Below are positions 1 to 8,356 of a stretch of DNA of 64,000 nt, piece after piece. The position numbers were made by a program, and so were the translations under genes. Under the pieces are notes generated by a model. The model had not been told where the DNA came from. It worked only from the letters and a program-made list of their open reading frames with translations, and did no database searches. The DNA lies in NCBI RefSeq assembly GCF_000422945.1, contig NZ_AUHA01000006.1, positions 186,001 to 250,000 on the forward strand, in the 5' to 3' direction. This stretch comes from Daejeonella oryzae DSM 19973. Its GTDB lineage: Bacteria; Bacteroidota; Bacteroidia; Sphingobacteriales; Sphingobacteriaceae. Numbering within the stretch: position 1 is the first letter of the stretch; every line of letters starts with the position of its first letter.

Positions 1-462
1 ACCAAAGTAGAATAACTGATCTTCGACCAGCACATCTATTCCGTTAATAATTCCGTTGAGATCTATTGCGCCAACATTAAAAAATACCTGTGCTGTAATT
101 TTGGGCGCAACACCTAAAACACGGTCATCTTCTTTTAAACTGCGCATAATGGCCTGGCTATTATAAATTTCCAGAGGCCGTTCTTTCGGTTTTACCGAAC
201 GGATCATATTGATATGATCTGCGTAATCAAGGGATAAATTGACCGGCTGATTTTCTGAAGGCTTTATTTCATTGTAAAGCCTGATATGAGGAGTACGATT
301 CAGGATCAAGCCATCGAGTAATTTATTTAAACCCGTCATAAAACTAACAAGCGTAATAAACATGGTTATCCCGAAGGTAACGCCTACTGCCGCAATTACA
401 GATTGGCGCAGCCTTGCCAAAAGAAGAGTTTTTGAGATATTAAAAATCAAATGCCACTGCAT
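1..462 (-). CDS. ABC transporter permease, MacB/LolC-type (partial, runs off window)
   Basis: The first 154 codons of an inner-membrane permease can be read from an ATG at 462-460 down to the window edge. The N-terminus has a short cytoplasmic stretch and then a hydrophobic helix (about residues 20-45) with the 'GVTFGITMF' pattern of FtsX/MacB-type permeases. A hydrophilic periplasmic region follows (MacB-PCD-like). The start is 3 nt after the stop of the periplasmic adaptor gene, so the two are one operon and probably form a tripartite efflux or lipoprotein-export pump. The ATPase and outer-membrane parts would lie beyond the edge. The substrate cannot be told. Confidence 0.8.
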   Translation of the reverse strand, partial: MQWHLIFNISKTLLLARLRQSVIAAVGVTFGITMFITLVSFMTGLNKLLDGLILNRTPHIRLYNEIKPSENQPVNLSLDYADHINMIRSVKPKERPLEIYNSQAIMRSLKEDDRVLGVAPKITAQVFFNVGAIDLNGIINGIDVLVEDQLFYFG

Positions 463-465
463 ATT

Positions 466-1554
466 TTAGGGCTTATACACATATTGATTGCTGTCTAATC
501 CGCTTTGTATCTCTACATATTTATAATCCATAAGGCCGGTTTTAACCTTCGACTTTATTTTTTTATCCTCGTCTGTAAATACAAACTGATCGTCTATCAG
601 GTATTCCCGCGGTATAACTAAAGCATTTTGTTTGGTTTGAATAATGATGTTAGCCTCCAAAGTTAAATTTGGATATAATTCTGCCGGCTGATCTGTAAAT
701 ATGGCCTCTACCGTAAACGTGCGTGAACGCTCATTCATAATCGGGTATATTTTACTGATTTCGGCATTGAAAATTTTGCCTTTATAGCTATCCATTGATA
801 CCAGCACTTTTTGTTTGATGCGTGTTTTTACAATATCATATTCATCTACCTGAAGCTCCAGAATAAAATTCTCTGATTTACCTAAAACGGCTATTGGACC
901 TTGCGTGGTAATTAATTCTCCCTGTTCTTTTAATATATCATACACCAGGCCATCCGTTTCACTGCGTATAATATAATTACTCTCAATATCCTTACTGATT
1001 TTCAAATTATTTTTAGCCTGCTGATATTCCGTATTTAATTGACTTTTAGCCTGCCGGTATCGGCTTAAAGCCGAAATATAATTTGTTCCGGATGATCTGT
1101 ATGCTAATTGTCGCTGTTCCAAATCTACTTTGGTTCCAACATTCTGGCTCCATAAAGTTTTTTGCCTGAAATACATAATAGAATCATTTTGTAATTTCTC
1201 TTTTGCAAGGCTTACGGCTACTTCCAGTTCTCTAAGGCGGTTTGAATTTGATTTTGCGTTTTGTGCCGATAGTTCAAGTGCAAGACGGGCGTTATCAGTA
1301 TTTAATGAAGTGCTTTGATTTTCAATTAAAAAAAGAGGATCGCCCTTTTTTACCCGGTCTCCTTCTGTTACATAAATTTCTCTGAGAATACCGTTTACGG
1401 TTGCAAAAACATTGTATTGTTTCTGGGCTTTTACTATGCCTGATGCATAAACAGATTCAGTAATTGAACTGATTCTGGCTTTACTTCGTGGCTGATTGTT
1501 TTTACATCCCATCCACATAAAGGTTAGGGAAATAATGATTATCCAGTTTTTCAT
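466..1554 (-). CDS. Periplasmic adaptor (membrane fusion) lipoprotein, HlyD/MacA-like
   Basis: This 362-residue exported adaptor has an N-terminal hydrophobic segment ending in a lipobox-like Cys (MWMGC, residue 17). A half lipoyl domain with 'GDRVKKGDPLF' follows, then a long alpha-helical hairpin (about 85-185, Asn/Gln/Ala-rich coiled coil), the second lipoyl half around 'GLVYDILKEQGELIT', and a beta-barrel/membrane-proximal part. This is the domain order of HlyD/MacA/RND adaptors, which link an inner-membrane pump to an outer-membrane channel. It is the first gene of the operon seen here, with the permease start 3 nt downstream. Confidence 0.88.
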   Translation of the reverse strand: MKNWIIIISLTFMWMGCKNNQPRSKARISSITESVYASGIVKAQKQYNVFATVNGILREIYVTEGDRVKKGDPLFLIENQSTSLNTDNARLALELSAQNAKSNSNRLRELEVAVSLAKEKLQNDSIMYFRQKTLWSQNVGTKVDLEQRQLAYRSSGTNYISALSRYRQAKSQLNTEYQQAKNNLKISKDIESNYIIRSETDGLVYDILKEQGELITTQGPIAVLGKSENFILELQVDEYDIVKTRIKQKVLVSMDSYKGKIFNAEISKIYPIMNERSRTFTVEAIFTDQPAELYPNLTLEANIIIQTKQNALVIPREYLIDDQFVFTDEDKKIKSKVKTGLMDYKYVEIQSGLDSNQYVYKP

Positions 1555-1724
1555 CTAAACAAAAGTAACAAATAAGCCTGTTGCAATTAATGAGGCAGAT
1601 CACATTTATCCGGAGAGTAGCGGAAGAGATAAATGCATAATCCTGTTAAAATTTAATTTAAATATTTTCTAATCTCAAGGCAGGACTTTATCATTAATAC
1701 GTAAATCCTATCAGCTAATCGTGT

Positions 1725-1732
1725 TATATTTG
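1725..1732 (+). promoter_or_regulatory. Bacteroidota -7 box (TAnnTTTG) of pyrD
   Basis: TATATTTG lies only 4 nt before the pyrD ATG at 1737. No clear TTG was found 19-21 nt upstream. In Bacteroidota the transcript starts a few bases after this box, so the mRNA would begin at or next to the start codon. Confidence 0.5.
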
Positions 1733-1736
1733 CCGA

Positions 1737-2768
1737 ATGTATCAGCTCATAAAACCCATATTATTTCAGTACGATCCGGAAAATATACATCATTTTGTTA
1801 CCGGCGGGTTACGGGCAGCAAACCGGATCTGGGGCGTAAAATCCCTGTTGAAAAATACTTTTCAGGTACAAGATTCACGCTTAGAAAGGGAAGTTTTGGG
1901 ACTGAAATTTAAAAACCCTGTTGGCTTGGCGGCAGGTTTTGATAAAAATGCGGATCTGGTTGAAGAGCTTGCCGAATTTGGCTTTGGCTTTATAGAGATT
2001 GGAACCGTTACACCTTTACCTCAGCCCGGTAATGAAAAACCAAGAATGTTTCGCCTTCCGGCGGATGAAGCACTTATTAACCGCATGGGTTTTAATAATC
2101 AGGGCGTTGATGTGGTTGCTGACCGTTTAAGCCGACTGAACCGAAAGGGATTGATCATCGGTGGAAACATCGGAAAAAACAAGAATACACCTAACGAGGA
2201 TGCTGTAAGCGATTATATTAAATGTTTCGACCGCTTGTTTGATGTTGTAGATTATTTTGTAGTAAATGTAAGTTCGCCAAATACGCCGGGCCTTCGGGAG
2301 CTTCAGGAAAAAGAACCATTGAAAAATATTCTAAACACGCTTCAGCAGAGAAATAAAAAGAATGATGTTTCACGTCCCATCCTGTTAAAAATTGCACCAG
2401 ATTTAACGAATTCGCAGCTGGATGATATTGTCGAAATAGTGCAGGAAACGAAAATTGCGGGTGTAATTGCTACCAATACCACCATTTCCAGAGAGAATTT
2501 AAAATCTTCTGATTCTTTAAAATCACAAACCGGTGGATTGAGCGGAAAGCCTTTAACACAAAGATCCACGGAGGTGATTCGTTATCTGTCAGAAAAATCT
2601 AAAAAGTCTTTTGTTATTATAGGAGTGGGAGGAATTCACTCTCCCAAAGATGCCCTCGAAAAACTCGAAGCCGGAGCATCTTTGATTCAATTATATACAG
2701 GTTTTATATACGAAGGACCGGGATTAGTCAAGCGGATTAATCAGCATTTGCTGAAAATAAACAGGTAA
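1737..2768 (+). CDS. pyrD: Dihydroorotate dehydrogenase (quinone), class 2
   Basis: It oxidises dihydroorotate to orotate in pyrimidine synthesis and passes electrons to membrane quinone through FMN. The 343 residues match class 2 enzymes. The N-terminal '[10 protein letters not shown]' helix is the membrane-associated extension. '[12 protein letters not shown]' contacts FMN, and '[11 protein letters not shown]' (about 177-187) carries the class 2 catalytic Ser (Ser180). The C-terminal '[15 protein letters not shown]' and '[12 protein letters not shown]' are FMN-phosphate motifs. The ATG at 1737 gives the expected family N-terminus, which makes the very close -7 box notable. The gene stands alone, with a hairpin terminator 45 nt downstream. 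Confidence 0.97.
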   Translation: MYQLIKPILFQYDPENIHHFVTGGLRAANRIWGVKSLLKNTFQVQDSRLEREVLGLKFKNPVGLAAGFDKNADLVEELAEFGFGFIEIGTVTPLPQPGNEKPRMFRLPADEALINRMGFNNQGVDVVADRLSRLNRKGLIIGGNIGKNKNTPNEDAVSDYIKCFDRLFDVVDYFVVNVSSPNTPGLRELQEKEPLKNILNTLQQRNKKNDVSRPILLKIAPDLTNSQLDDIVEIVQETKIAGVIATNTTISRENLKSSDSLKSQTGGLSGKPLTQRSTEVIRYLSEKSKKSFVIIGVGGIHSPKDALEKLEAGASLIQLYTGFIYEGPGLVKRINQHLLKINR

Positions 2769-2812
2769 TTGCCAATTGATATTTGTGAATTGATTTTCCC
2801 CTTAAAACAAAA

Positions 2813-2838
2813 AATCCCGGCCATAAATGGTCGGGATT
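2813..2838. terminator. Bidirectional hairpin terminator
   Basis: An 11-bp stem (left arm 2813-2823, right arm 2828-2838) closes a TAAA tetraloop between the convergent pyrD and the small gene at 2860. An A-run on the left becomes a good U-tract for minus-strand transcripts. The U-tract on the plus side is weaker (TAATATTTT). Confidence 0.75.
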
Positions 2839-2859
2839 AATATTTTATAAAAAACCGAA

Positions 2860-3042
2860 TTAGTTTTTAGCAGCTAATTCTAATTTAGCAAGTACAGCAT
2901 TGTTTAAGCTAACCTGGCTTTTTGGAGACTGTAAAGAACGGCTTCCTGTTTCTACGTTACGGGCTAATTTTAACCACTGAACTTCTAAGCGGGAAGTAGT
3001 TTTATTTTTTCTGTCTTTTCTTTTTAATCGTGTAACACCCAT
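2860..3042 (-). CDS. Small basic conserved protein, 60 aa
   Basis: This 60-residue, Lys/Arg-rich protein starts 'MGVTRLKRKDRKNK' and ends in an Ala/Leu-rich tail. It has no signal peptide, membrane segment or Cys. I recall similar uncharacterised small proteins in Sphingobacteria but can name no function. Basic character and a position just downstream of tRNA-Cys on the same strand would fit an RNA- or ribosome-associated protein, which is inference only. The tRNA 3' end is 27 nt upstream of the ATG, so the two are probably co-transcribed and end at the hairpin at 2813-2838. Confidence 0.65.
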   Translation of the reverse strand: MGVTRLKRKDRKNKTTSRLEVQWLKLARNVETGSRSLQSPKSQVSLNNAVLAKLELAAKN

Positions 3043-3069
3043 GATCTTAATTTCTAAATTTTTTATGAG

Positions 3070-3140
3070 AGGTCAGGAGCGGATTCGAACCGCTGTAAAA
3101 GGTTTTGCAGACCTCTGCCTAGCCACTCGGCCACCCGACC
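3070..3140 (-). tRNA. tRNA-Cys (GCA)
   Basis: Read on the minus strand, the 71-nt cloverleaf has a 7-bp acceptor stem (GGTCGGG/CCTGACC with one G-U). The D arm is GCCG...GGC, the anticodon stem is GAGGT/ACCTT, and the loop CTGCAAA carries GCA. The T arm is AGCGG-TTCGAAT-CCGCT. The discriminator base is U, as expected for tRNA-Cys. CCA is not encoded. Confidence 0.95.
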
Positions 3141-3155
3141 ATTTTTTAATGTCTG

Positions 3156-3185
3156 CAAAAATAGCAAATTATTATTGCCACCCAA
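3156..3185 (-). promoter_or_regulatory. Promoter of tRNA-Cys
   Basis: On the minus strand TTG (3185-3183) is separated by exactly 19 nt from TATTTTTG (3163-3156). This matches the Bacteroidota -33/-7 consensus. Transcription would begin about 10 nt before the tRNA 5' end at 3140. Confidence 0.75.
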
Positions 3186-3187
3186 TT

Positions 3188-3937
3188 TTATTTTAAGAAA
3201 TTTCTTTTAATCTCAGAGCAAAATATTGCCGCTGAAATAGCAACGTTCAATGACTCGGCTTTGCCAAATAATGGAATTGTAACAGGCATCTGAATTAAAT
3301 CTATATTTTCAGTTCGTATGCCTTTGCCTTCATTCCCTAAAACAACAATTCCTTCTGTTCCAAAATTTGTATTGTATATAGATTTTCCATCAAGCAAGGC
3401 ACCATAAACGGGAACTAAACACTTTTTTAAAATACTGTTTAAATCGCCATATACTACATTTATCCGCGGAAGCGAACCCATGCTTGCCTGTACAACTTTG
3501 GGATTATAAATCTCTACAGTGTCAACAGAACAAATAATATTTTTTATTCCAAACCAATCGGCAGTACGAATAATAGTACCCAGATTCCCCGGATCCTGAA
3601 TTCCGTCTAATGCGAGGGAAAAATTTCCGGCTAATTGCTGTAGATTAAAACTATTGATCTGAGGTATTTTTACCAGCGCTAAAACTTGTTGCGGGGTAGT
3701 CAAGGCGCTAATCCTGTCCAAATCTGCAGATGAAATTTGCTGCATCTTAATTTTTTGTGATAAATTGCCCAACTTTGGCATCACAATTTCATTGTAATAA
3801 ATAGTATCTATAATATAATCAGAATGGAGAAATTCCTGTACGGACTTTAATCCTTCTACAATGAACAGAGAATGCTCTGTTCTGAATTTTTTTTGATGTA
3901 ATGATTTAACAAAACTTATCTGAGACTTTGAAAGCAT
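3188..3937 (-). CDS. SpoU/TrmH-family RNA 2'-O-methyltransferase
   Basis: This is a SAM-dependent ribose methyltransferase of the SPOUT class, acting on rRNA or tRNA. I chose the ATG at 3937 (MLSKSQ...), giving 249 residues, over the longer reading frame because the 33 residues upstream do not resemble the family. An N-terminal substrate-binding domain ('KKFRTEHSLFIVEG') is followed by the SPOUT knot motifs 'NLGTIIRTADWFGI', 'VLGNEGKGI' and 'PLFGKAESLNVAISAAIF'. RlmB-like and TrmH-like members cannot be separated by eye. Its first codons overlap by 10 bp the start of the divergent Omp85 gene. Confidence 0.9.
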   Translation of the reverse strand: MLSKSQISFVKSLHQKKFRTEHSLFIVEGLKSVQEFLHSDYIIDTIYYNEIVMPKLGNLSQKIKMQQISSADLDRISALTTPQQVLALVKIPQINSFNLQQLAGNFSLALDGIQDPGNLGTIIRTADWFGIKNIICSVDTVEIYNPKVVQASMGSLPRINVVYGDLNSILKKCLVPVYGALLDGKSIYNTNFGTEGIVVLGNEGKGIRTENIDLIQMPVTIPLFGKAESLNVAISAAIFCSEIKRNFLK

Positions 3938-6288
3938 ACCTGAAAACCCGTCATTTTTCCAATGCAAGTATACTGCTTTTGCTGTTGATTTTGAGTAGCT
4001 GTAATGCCAGCCGGTTTCTGCCGGATGATCAGGCATTGGTTAAAAAGGTAAACATTAAAGGAATTGATAAGCAGTTTTCTGAACAGGCTTTTTTATATGT
4101 TCAAAAAGAAGCAAGGCCAAATTCGCGTTTAAACCTTGCTCTTTACAATACTTTTAACACAAAAAAAGGAGCATATCGCACAGATCGCATTAGAAAAATA
4201 GGTGAGGCCCCCCATATTTTAGACAGTTCGCTTGTGGAAATTTCAAGAACGCAAATAGAGCGCTTTCTGGAAAGCAAGGGCTTTTTTAATGCGGAAGTAA
4301 AAAGTGATATTTCTATTAAGAATAAAAAAGCCAGCATCTTATTTACCGCTAATCCGGGACCGGAATTTAAAATCCGTTCGATAGATTATTTGATTTCTGA
4401 TTCTGCCGTTGCTGCAATTTATGCAGCAAATCGTGAAAAATTTACACATATCCATTCGGGAGCCCGTTACGATTCTGATTCATTAAATTATGAGCGGGAA
4501 CAGATTTTTTTAATGATGAAACGGAATGGCTATTATGACTACGTTCGTCAGTATGTTCGTTTTGATGTAGATTCTAACCTGTATTCCAGCCAGGCAGATT
4601 TAAAATTATTTCTTGCTAACCCTAAAGAAAGAGACTTTCACCCGGTTTACACCATTAATCAAAGTACTGTTTCAATTAAAAACAGCAATGGGGAAATCTC
4701 AGCAAAGGCGGATACAGCAATAATAGATTCTCAGTACAGGTTTGTAGATCATTCAGGAAAATTTAACCCCGGCCTGGTTAACCGCTTTCTTTTTATTAAG
4801 CAGGGTGATAAATATGATATTTCAAAAGAGGAACTTACTTATGATCGCTTGTACGATCTCAATGTTTTCAAAAATATTAAAATTGAATACAGTAAAACCG
4901 GTGATAGTACTTTAAGATTAAACCCCCGGATTGAGATTATTCCTCTTAAAAAAATGAGTAACCGAATTGAAGGAGAATACACTTTCAACTCCGGGAGAAA
5001 TGGCTTTAATATTGGCGATACCTATACCAACCGCAATTTATTTGGCGGAGCAGAATTGCTGGAAGTTAAGGTGAAATATGGAATTTTATTCGATGCCACA
5101 GTTAAGCAGAGTTTAGTGGATAGAATATTCAGCAGGGATTTTCAAATAGGCGCAAATTTTACTGTACCTAAATTATTATCACCAATCCGCGTTCCCCAAT
5201 TTGGTAAAAATGGTATTCCTCACACCACTATTTCCAGTAGTTTTCAGTTGTTTGACCAGAAAAATGCATTTTCCAACCGGGTTTTTATTAACTCAATAAC
5301 TTATGACTGGGTAGAAACCAAATATAAATTCCATTCATTAACCCCTATAAATATTGAATTGAGAAAAGGCAGACTTGATCCCGGCTTTCGTGATTCACTG
5401 CTTGACCGAGGCTTTCTGCTTTACGTACGCACAAACGACCGTCAATTTTTTAACTTAAGCAGTCAATACGCTTATACGTATAATACACCGCGATTAAATA
5501 CATATGGAAATTTCCTTTATTTCCGCGGAAATATAGATCTGGGCGGCAATACCATGGGTTTAATTGCCAAGGTTTTAAAGTTTGAAGAAGATCAGGACGG
5601 CTACAAAACGATATTTAACTTACCATTTCAGCAATATGTGAAGCTGGAAACAGATGTTCGTATGTATCGCTTTTTTGGAGGAGAGAAGCAATTTGTGGCC
5701 AGATTAAATCCGGGAATTGGAATTCCTTACGGGAACAGTTCTGCTCTAACCTTTGAGAAAAACTTTTTTGCCGGCGGTTCCAGCGGAATCAGAGCGTGGC
5801 AGGCCAGAACCTTAGGTCCCGGGAATTATAACAGGGCAGTTCTGTCGAGTGATGAGCTCAGAACCAATCTGCGTAACCTCGATCAGTTGGGAGAACTCAA
5901 GCTGGAAGGAAATCTGGAATACCGTTTCCGGATTTTAAACAGCTTTTTAGGTTCTAAAGTAAAAGGCGCAACATTTACTGATTTTGGAAATATCTGGCGT
6001 TTGCGTGAAACTGTTGAAAATCCGGGAGGGGAATTTAAATTCAATAAATTCTTAAATCAGATTGCAATTGGTACAGGCGCCGGTTTACGTTTCGATCTGA
6101 ACTATTTTGTTTTAAGGCTAGATGCTGGTTTAAAAGTAAAAGATCCGCAATTTACCGGATCAGATCAGTGGGTTATTAAGTATCTTTTTAACTACAAGGA
6201 TTTTAAAGACCGGTATGAAAAAATTACCAACACCCCGGATAAATACAGGTTGGTTCAGTACAATTTTGGTATAGGAATGCCTTTTTAA
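3928..6288 (+). CDS. Omp85-family outer-membrane lipoprotein, TamL-like (BamA/TamA family)
   Basis: This 786-residue member of the Omp85 superfamily inserts or exports proteins at the outer membrane. A signal sequence ends in 'LILSSC' (Cys25), so it is a lipoprotein. That is the hallmark of the Bacteroidota TamA variant TamL. POTRA-like repeats fill about 45-340 ('VNIKGIDKQF', 'FLESKGFFNAEV', 'LYDLNVFKNIKIEY'). A 16-strand barrel follows, with the lid-lock-like 'AGGSSGIRAWQARTLGPG' near 615 and a C-terminal Phe. The start is TTG at 3928: an in-frame stop lies at 3907-3909 and no in-frame ATG could encode the signal peptide. No tamB-like gene is adjacent. It is convergent with the next gene, 3 bp away. 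Confidence 0.85.
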   Translation: MKAYLKTRHFSNASILLLLLILSSCNASRFLPDDQALVKKVNIKGIDKQFSEQAFLYVQKEARPNSRLNLALYNTFNTKKGAYRTDRIRKIGEAPHILDSSLVEISRTQIERFLESKGFFNAEVKSDISIKNKKASILFTANPGPEFKIRSIDYLISDSAVAAIYAANREKFTHIHSGARYDSDSLNYEREQIFLMMKRNGYYDYVRQYVRFDVDSNLYSSQADLKLFLANPKERDFHPVYTINQSTVSIKNSNGEISAKADTAIIDSQYRFVDHSGKFNPGLVNRFLFIKQGDKYDISKEELTYDRLYDLNVFKNIKIEYSKTGDSTLRLNPRIEIIPLKKMSNRIEGEYTFNSGRNGFNIGDTYTNRNLFGGAELLEVKVKYGILFDATVKQSLVDRIFSRDFQIGANFTVPKLLSPIRVPQFGKNGIPHTTISSSFQLFDQKNAFSNRVFINSITYDWVETKYKFHSLTPINIELRKGRLDPGFRDSLLDRGFLLYVRTNDRQFFNLSSQYAYTYNTPRLNTYGNFLYFRGNIDLGGNTMGLIAKVLKFEEDQDGYKTIFNLPFQQYVKLETDVRMYRFFGGEKQFVARLNPGIGIPYGNSSALTFEKNFFAGGSSGIRAWQARTLGPGNYNRAVLSSDELRTNLRNLDQLGELKLEGNLEYRFRILNSFLGSKVKGATFTDFGNIWRLRETVENPGGEFKFNKFLNQIAIGTGAGLRFDLNYFVLRLDAGLKVKDPQFTGSDQWVIKYLFNYKDFKDRYEKITNTPDKYRLVQYNFGIGMPF

Positions 6289-6291
6289 TGA

Positions 6292-8355
6292 TTAAAACTT
6301 AACCTGCAGGCCTGCATAAAAGTTGCGGCCCGGAGCAGCATTGTAAAACCTTCCTCCAAAAGCATTCAGGTCACTTCCGGGACTGTACCTCTCATTCAGA
6401 AGATTATCAGCTCCGGCATAAATTTGCAATTGGGAACCGGATTTAAGATTGATTTTATATCCTGTTTTAATTTGCACCAGATTATATTTTTCAGAATAAA
6501 ACGTGTTGGCATCATTTAGTGGGATGCGGCCGTTGTAAGTATGCTGGGCAAATACATTAAAATCAGAAGGCATATCTATACTTAATGAGGTATAATGGAT
6601 GTATCCGGGTACACCCGTTAAGCTGTTTCCCGAATAAGTATCGCTCCCGACGCTGTAATTATAAAGCCGGTATTTATTTAAAGTTATACTGCTTGTTACC
6701 TGCAAGCTTCTGATTAATTTGGTTTGGTTATGTTTTATAAGCCAGCCTTGAATTTCTAACTCTAATCCATATTGATTGGTTCCTCCCGCATTAACAAAAT
6801 AATCATCATCCGAGTCATCAACTCTTCTCACAATTGCATTTTCAAGCCTGTAATAATAAGCCGAGAGATCTAAACGAAAACGATCATCCGTAGATTTCAG
6901 GCGCAGACCGCTTTCGTAATTCCACCCGCTTTCTGCCTCCAGATTAGAATTAATCACCTGATTTGAAGATCTGATTTCTGCCAGGGCAGGAGGAGAGAAG
7001 CCTTTGCTTAATGAACTTCTGAGCGTTAAATTCGCATTCGCGAGATAGGATATTGCAATTCTGGGCATTAACTGAGGGTCAAACTTTCGGTTCAAAAGAT
7101 CAGTTGATTGCTGGCCTGCATTAAAATTGTATTTGAAATAGTTTAAACTAAGCGCAGCTTCGAAAATGAATCGGTTTGAAATTTCGGCTGAAAATCTCGA
7201 AAAATAAAAATGCTGAAAAGCTTTTAGCCGATCAGCAGATTGGAGTGTATCTTTAATCCCACCCCGGTTACCGTAATTTGCAATGTCAGAATTACTCTGC
7301 TGCACTTCCAATCCCAGATGCAATTTGGGTTTAATTAGCCCTGATCTGTTTGAAGCAAGTTCCAAATAAGATCGAAAGCCAAGATTATTTTCATCTCTGA
7401 TTTCATAATTACTTATAAACGGATTTTTGAAATCTGTAAAGGAACCGAAAACTGCGGCCACATGTCTTAAGCTATTAGAAATTTTAGTTTCGTGAAGCAG
7501 GCCTCCAAAAAGTGTTTTATTATGGATTCCGGCTTTCTGATCGGCAGCACCGGGTAAGAATGCAGTTGCCGGCCTTGCCGACCTCGGATTATCCTGATAT
7601 TGTGTTGCAGTTAATCCGCCAGGCGTTAAATAATTCAGATCTGAATAAAAGATCACTGAGCGAAATTCCATTCCCGGCTGATAAGACCAACGCTGTGATG
7701 CCTGAATATATTTTCGATCCAGAGAACTGTGATCACGGTATCCATTGGATTTCTGCCATGCCTCATTAAGTTTCAACTGATATTTTTCTGATTGCTTTAA
7801 AACCTCCGCATTTTGGCGAATCAAGCCGAATGATCCACCCTGTAATCCGGCGGAGACCGAGAGACTGTCAGTGCTTTTATTCATCGTTTTTAAAAGAACT
7901 ACGCCACCCGAATTCGCCCCGAAAAGACTCCCGTCCGGGCCTTTTAAAATTTCAATTTCGGAAACTGAGTTGATATCTATCAGGTTCAGATAGGTATTTC
8001 CTCCCGCATCAGTTAAAGGATACTGATCCATGTAAACTTTTAAATTTCTGATTCCGAAAGGAGAGCGCAGCAAGGTTCCGCGGATAGAGAGGCGATAACT
8101 TCCGGGTGAACGCTCTTCCATACGTACACCCGGAATAGTGTTAAGTACCGGGATAAATGAATTTCCGGCCTGTTTTTTTATCTGAATCTGGTCAATAACT
8201 GCCGCGGCCGAGGGAGTTTTTAACAGGTTTTGATCTGAAAGATAACCCTGTATTAATACTTCAGATAATGGCTTTATACTGTCAGCTGTCTGGGCTCTTA
8301 GAGGAAGCTGAAGAAACACCCATCCGGCAAGAATAAATAATAGAGTCCGAATCAT
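6292..8355 (-). CDS. TonB-dependent outer-membrane receptor
   Basis: This 687-residue receptor has a signal peptide ending near 'LRAQ' (residue 22). A plug domain covers about 30-150 ('VLIQGYL', 'IPGVRMEERSPGSYRLSIRG', 'IEILKGPDGSLFGANSGGVV'). A 22-strand barrel ends in 'GLQVKF', with the C-terminal aromatic needed for insertion. It lacks the N-terminal carboxypeptidase-regulatory-like domain seen in the receptor at 21801, and no SusD partner is adjacent. It therefore looks like a siderophore or metal-chelate receptor rather than a SusC. It is the second gene of a two-gene unit, starting 1 bp after the sugar-dehydrogenase-like gene. The ligand is unknown. Confidence 0.9.
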   Translation of the reverse strand: MIRTLLFILAGWVFLQLPLRAQTADSIKPLSEVLIQGYLSDQNLLKTPSAAAVIDQIQIKKQAGNSFIPVLNTIPGVRMEERSPGSYRLSIRGTLLRSPFGIRNLKVYMDQYPLTDAGGNTYLNLIDINSVSEIEILKGPDGSLFGANSGGVVLLKTMNKSTDSLSVSAGLQGGSFGLIRQNAEVLKQSEKYQLKLNEAWQKSNGYRDHSSLDRKYIQASQRWSYQPGMEFRSVIFYSDLNYLTPGGLTATQYQDNPRSARPATAFLPGAADQKAGIHNKTLFGGLLHETKISNSLRHVAAVFGSFTDFKNPFISNYEIRDENNLGFRSYLELASNRSGLIKPKLHLGLEVQQSNSDIANYGNRGGIKDTLQSADRLKAFQHFYFSRFSAEISNRFIFEAALSLNYFKYNFNAGQQSTDLLNRKFDPQLMPRIAISYLANANLTLRSSLSKGFSPPALAEIRSSNQVINSNLEAESGWNYESGLRLKSTDDRFRLDLSAYYYRLENAIVRRVDDSDDDYFVNAGGTNQYGLELEIQGWLIKHNQTKLIRSLQVTSSITLNKYRLYNYSVGSDTYSGNSLTGVPGYIHYTSLSIDMPSDFNVFAQHTYNGRIPLNDANTFYSEKYNLVQIKTGYKINLKSGSQLQIYAGADNLLNERYSPGSDLNAFGGRFYNAAPGRNFYAGLQVKF

Positions 8356-8356
8356 A

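Noticed and set aside
6292-8355. SusC/SusD polysaccharide uptake locus
   Set aside because: The receptor lacks the SusC N-terminal domain and no SusD-like gene is nearby. The receptor at 21801 has the extra domain but also lacks SusD.
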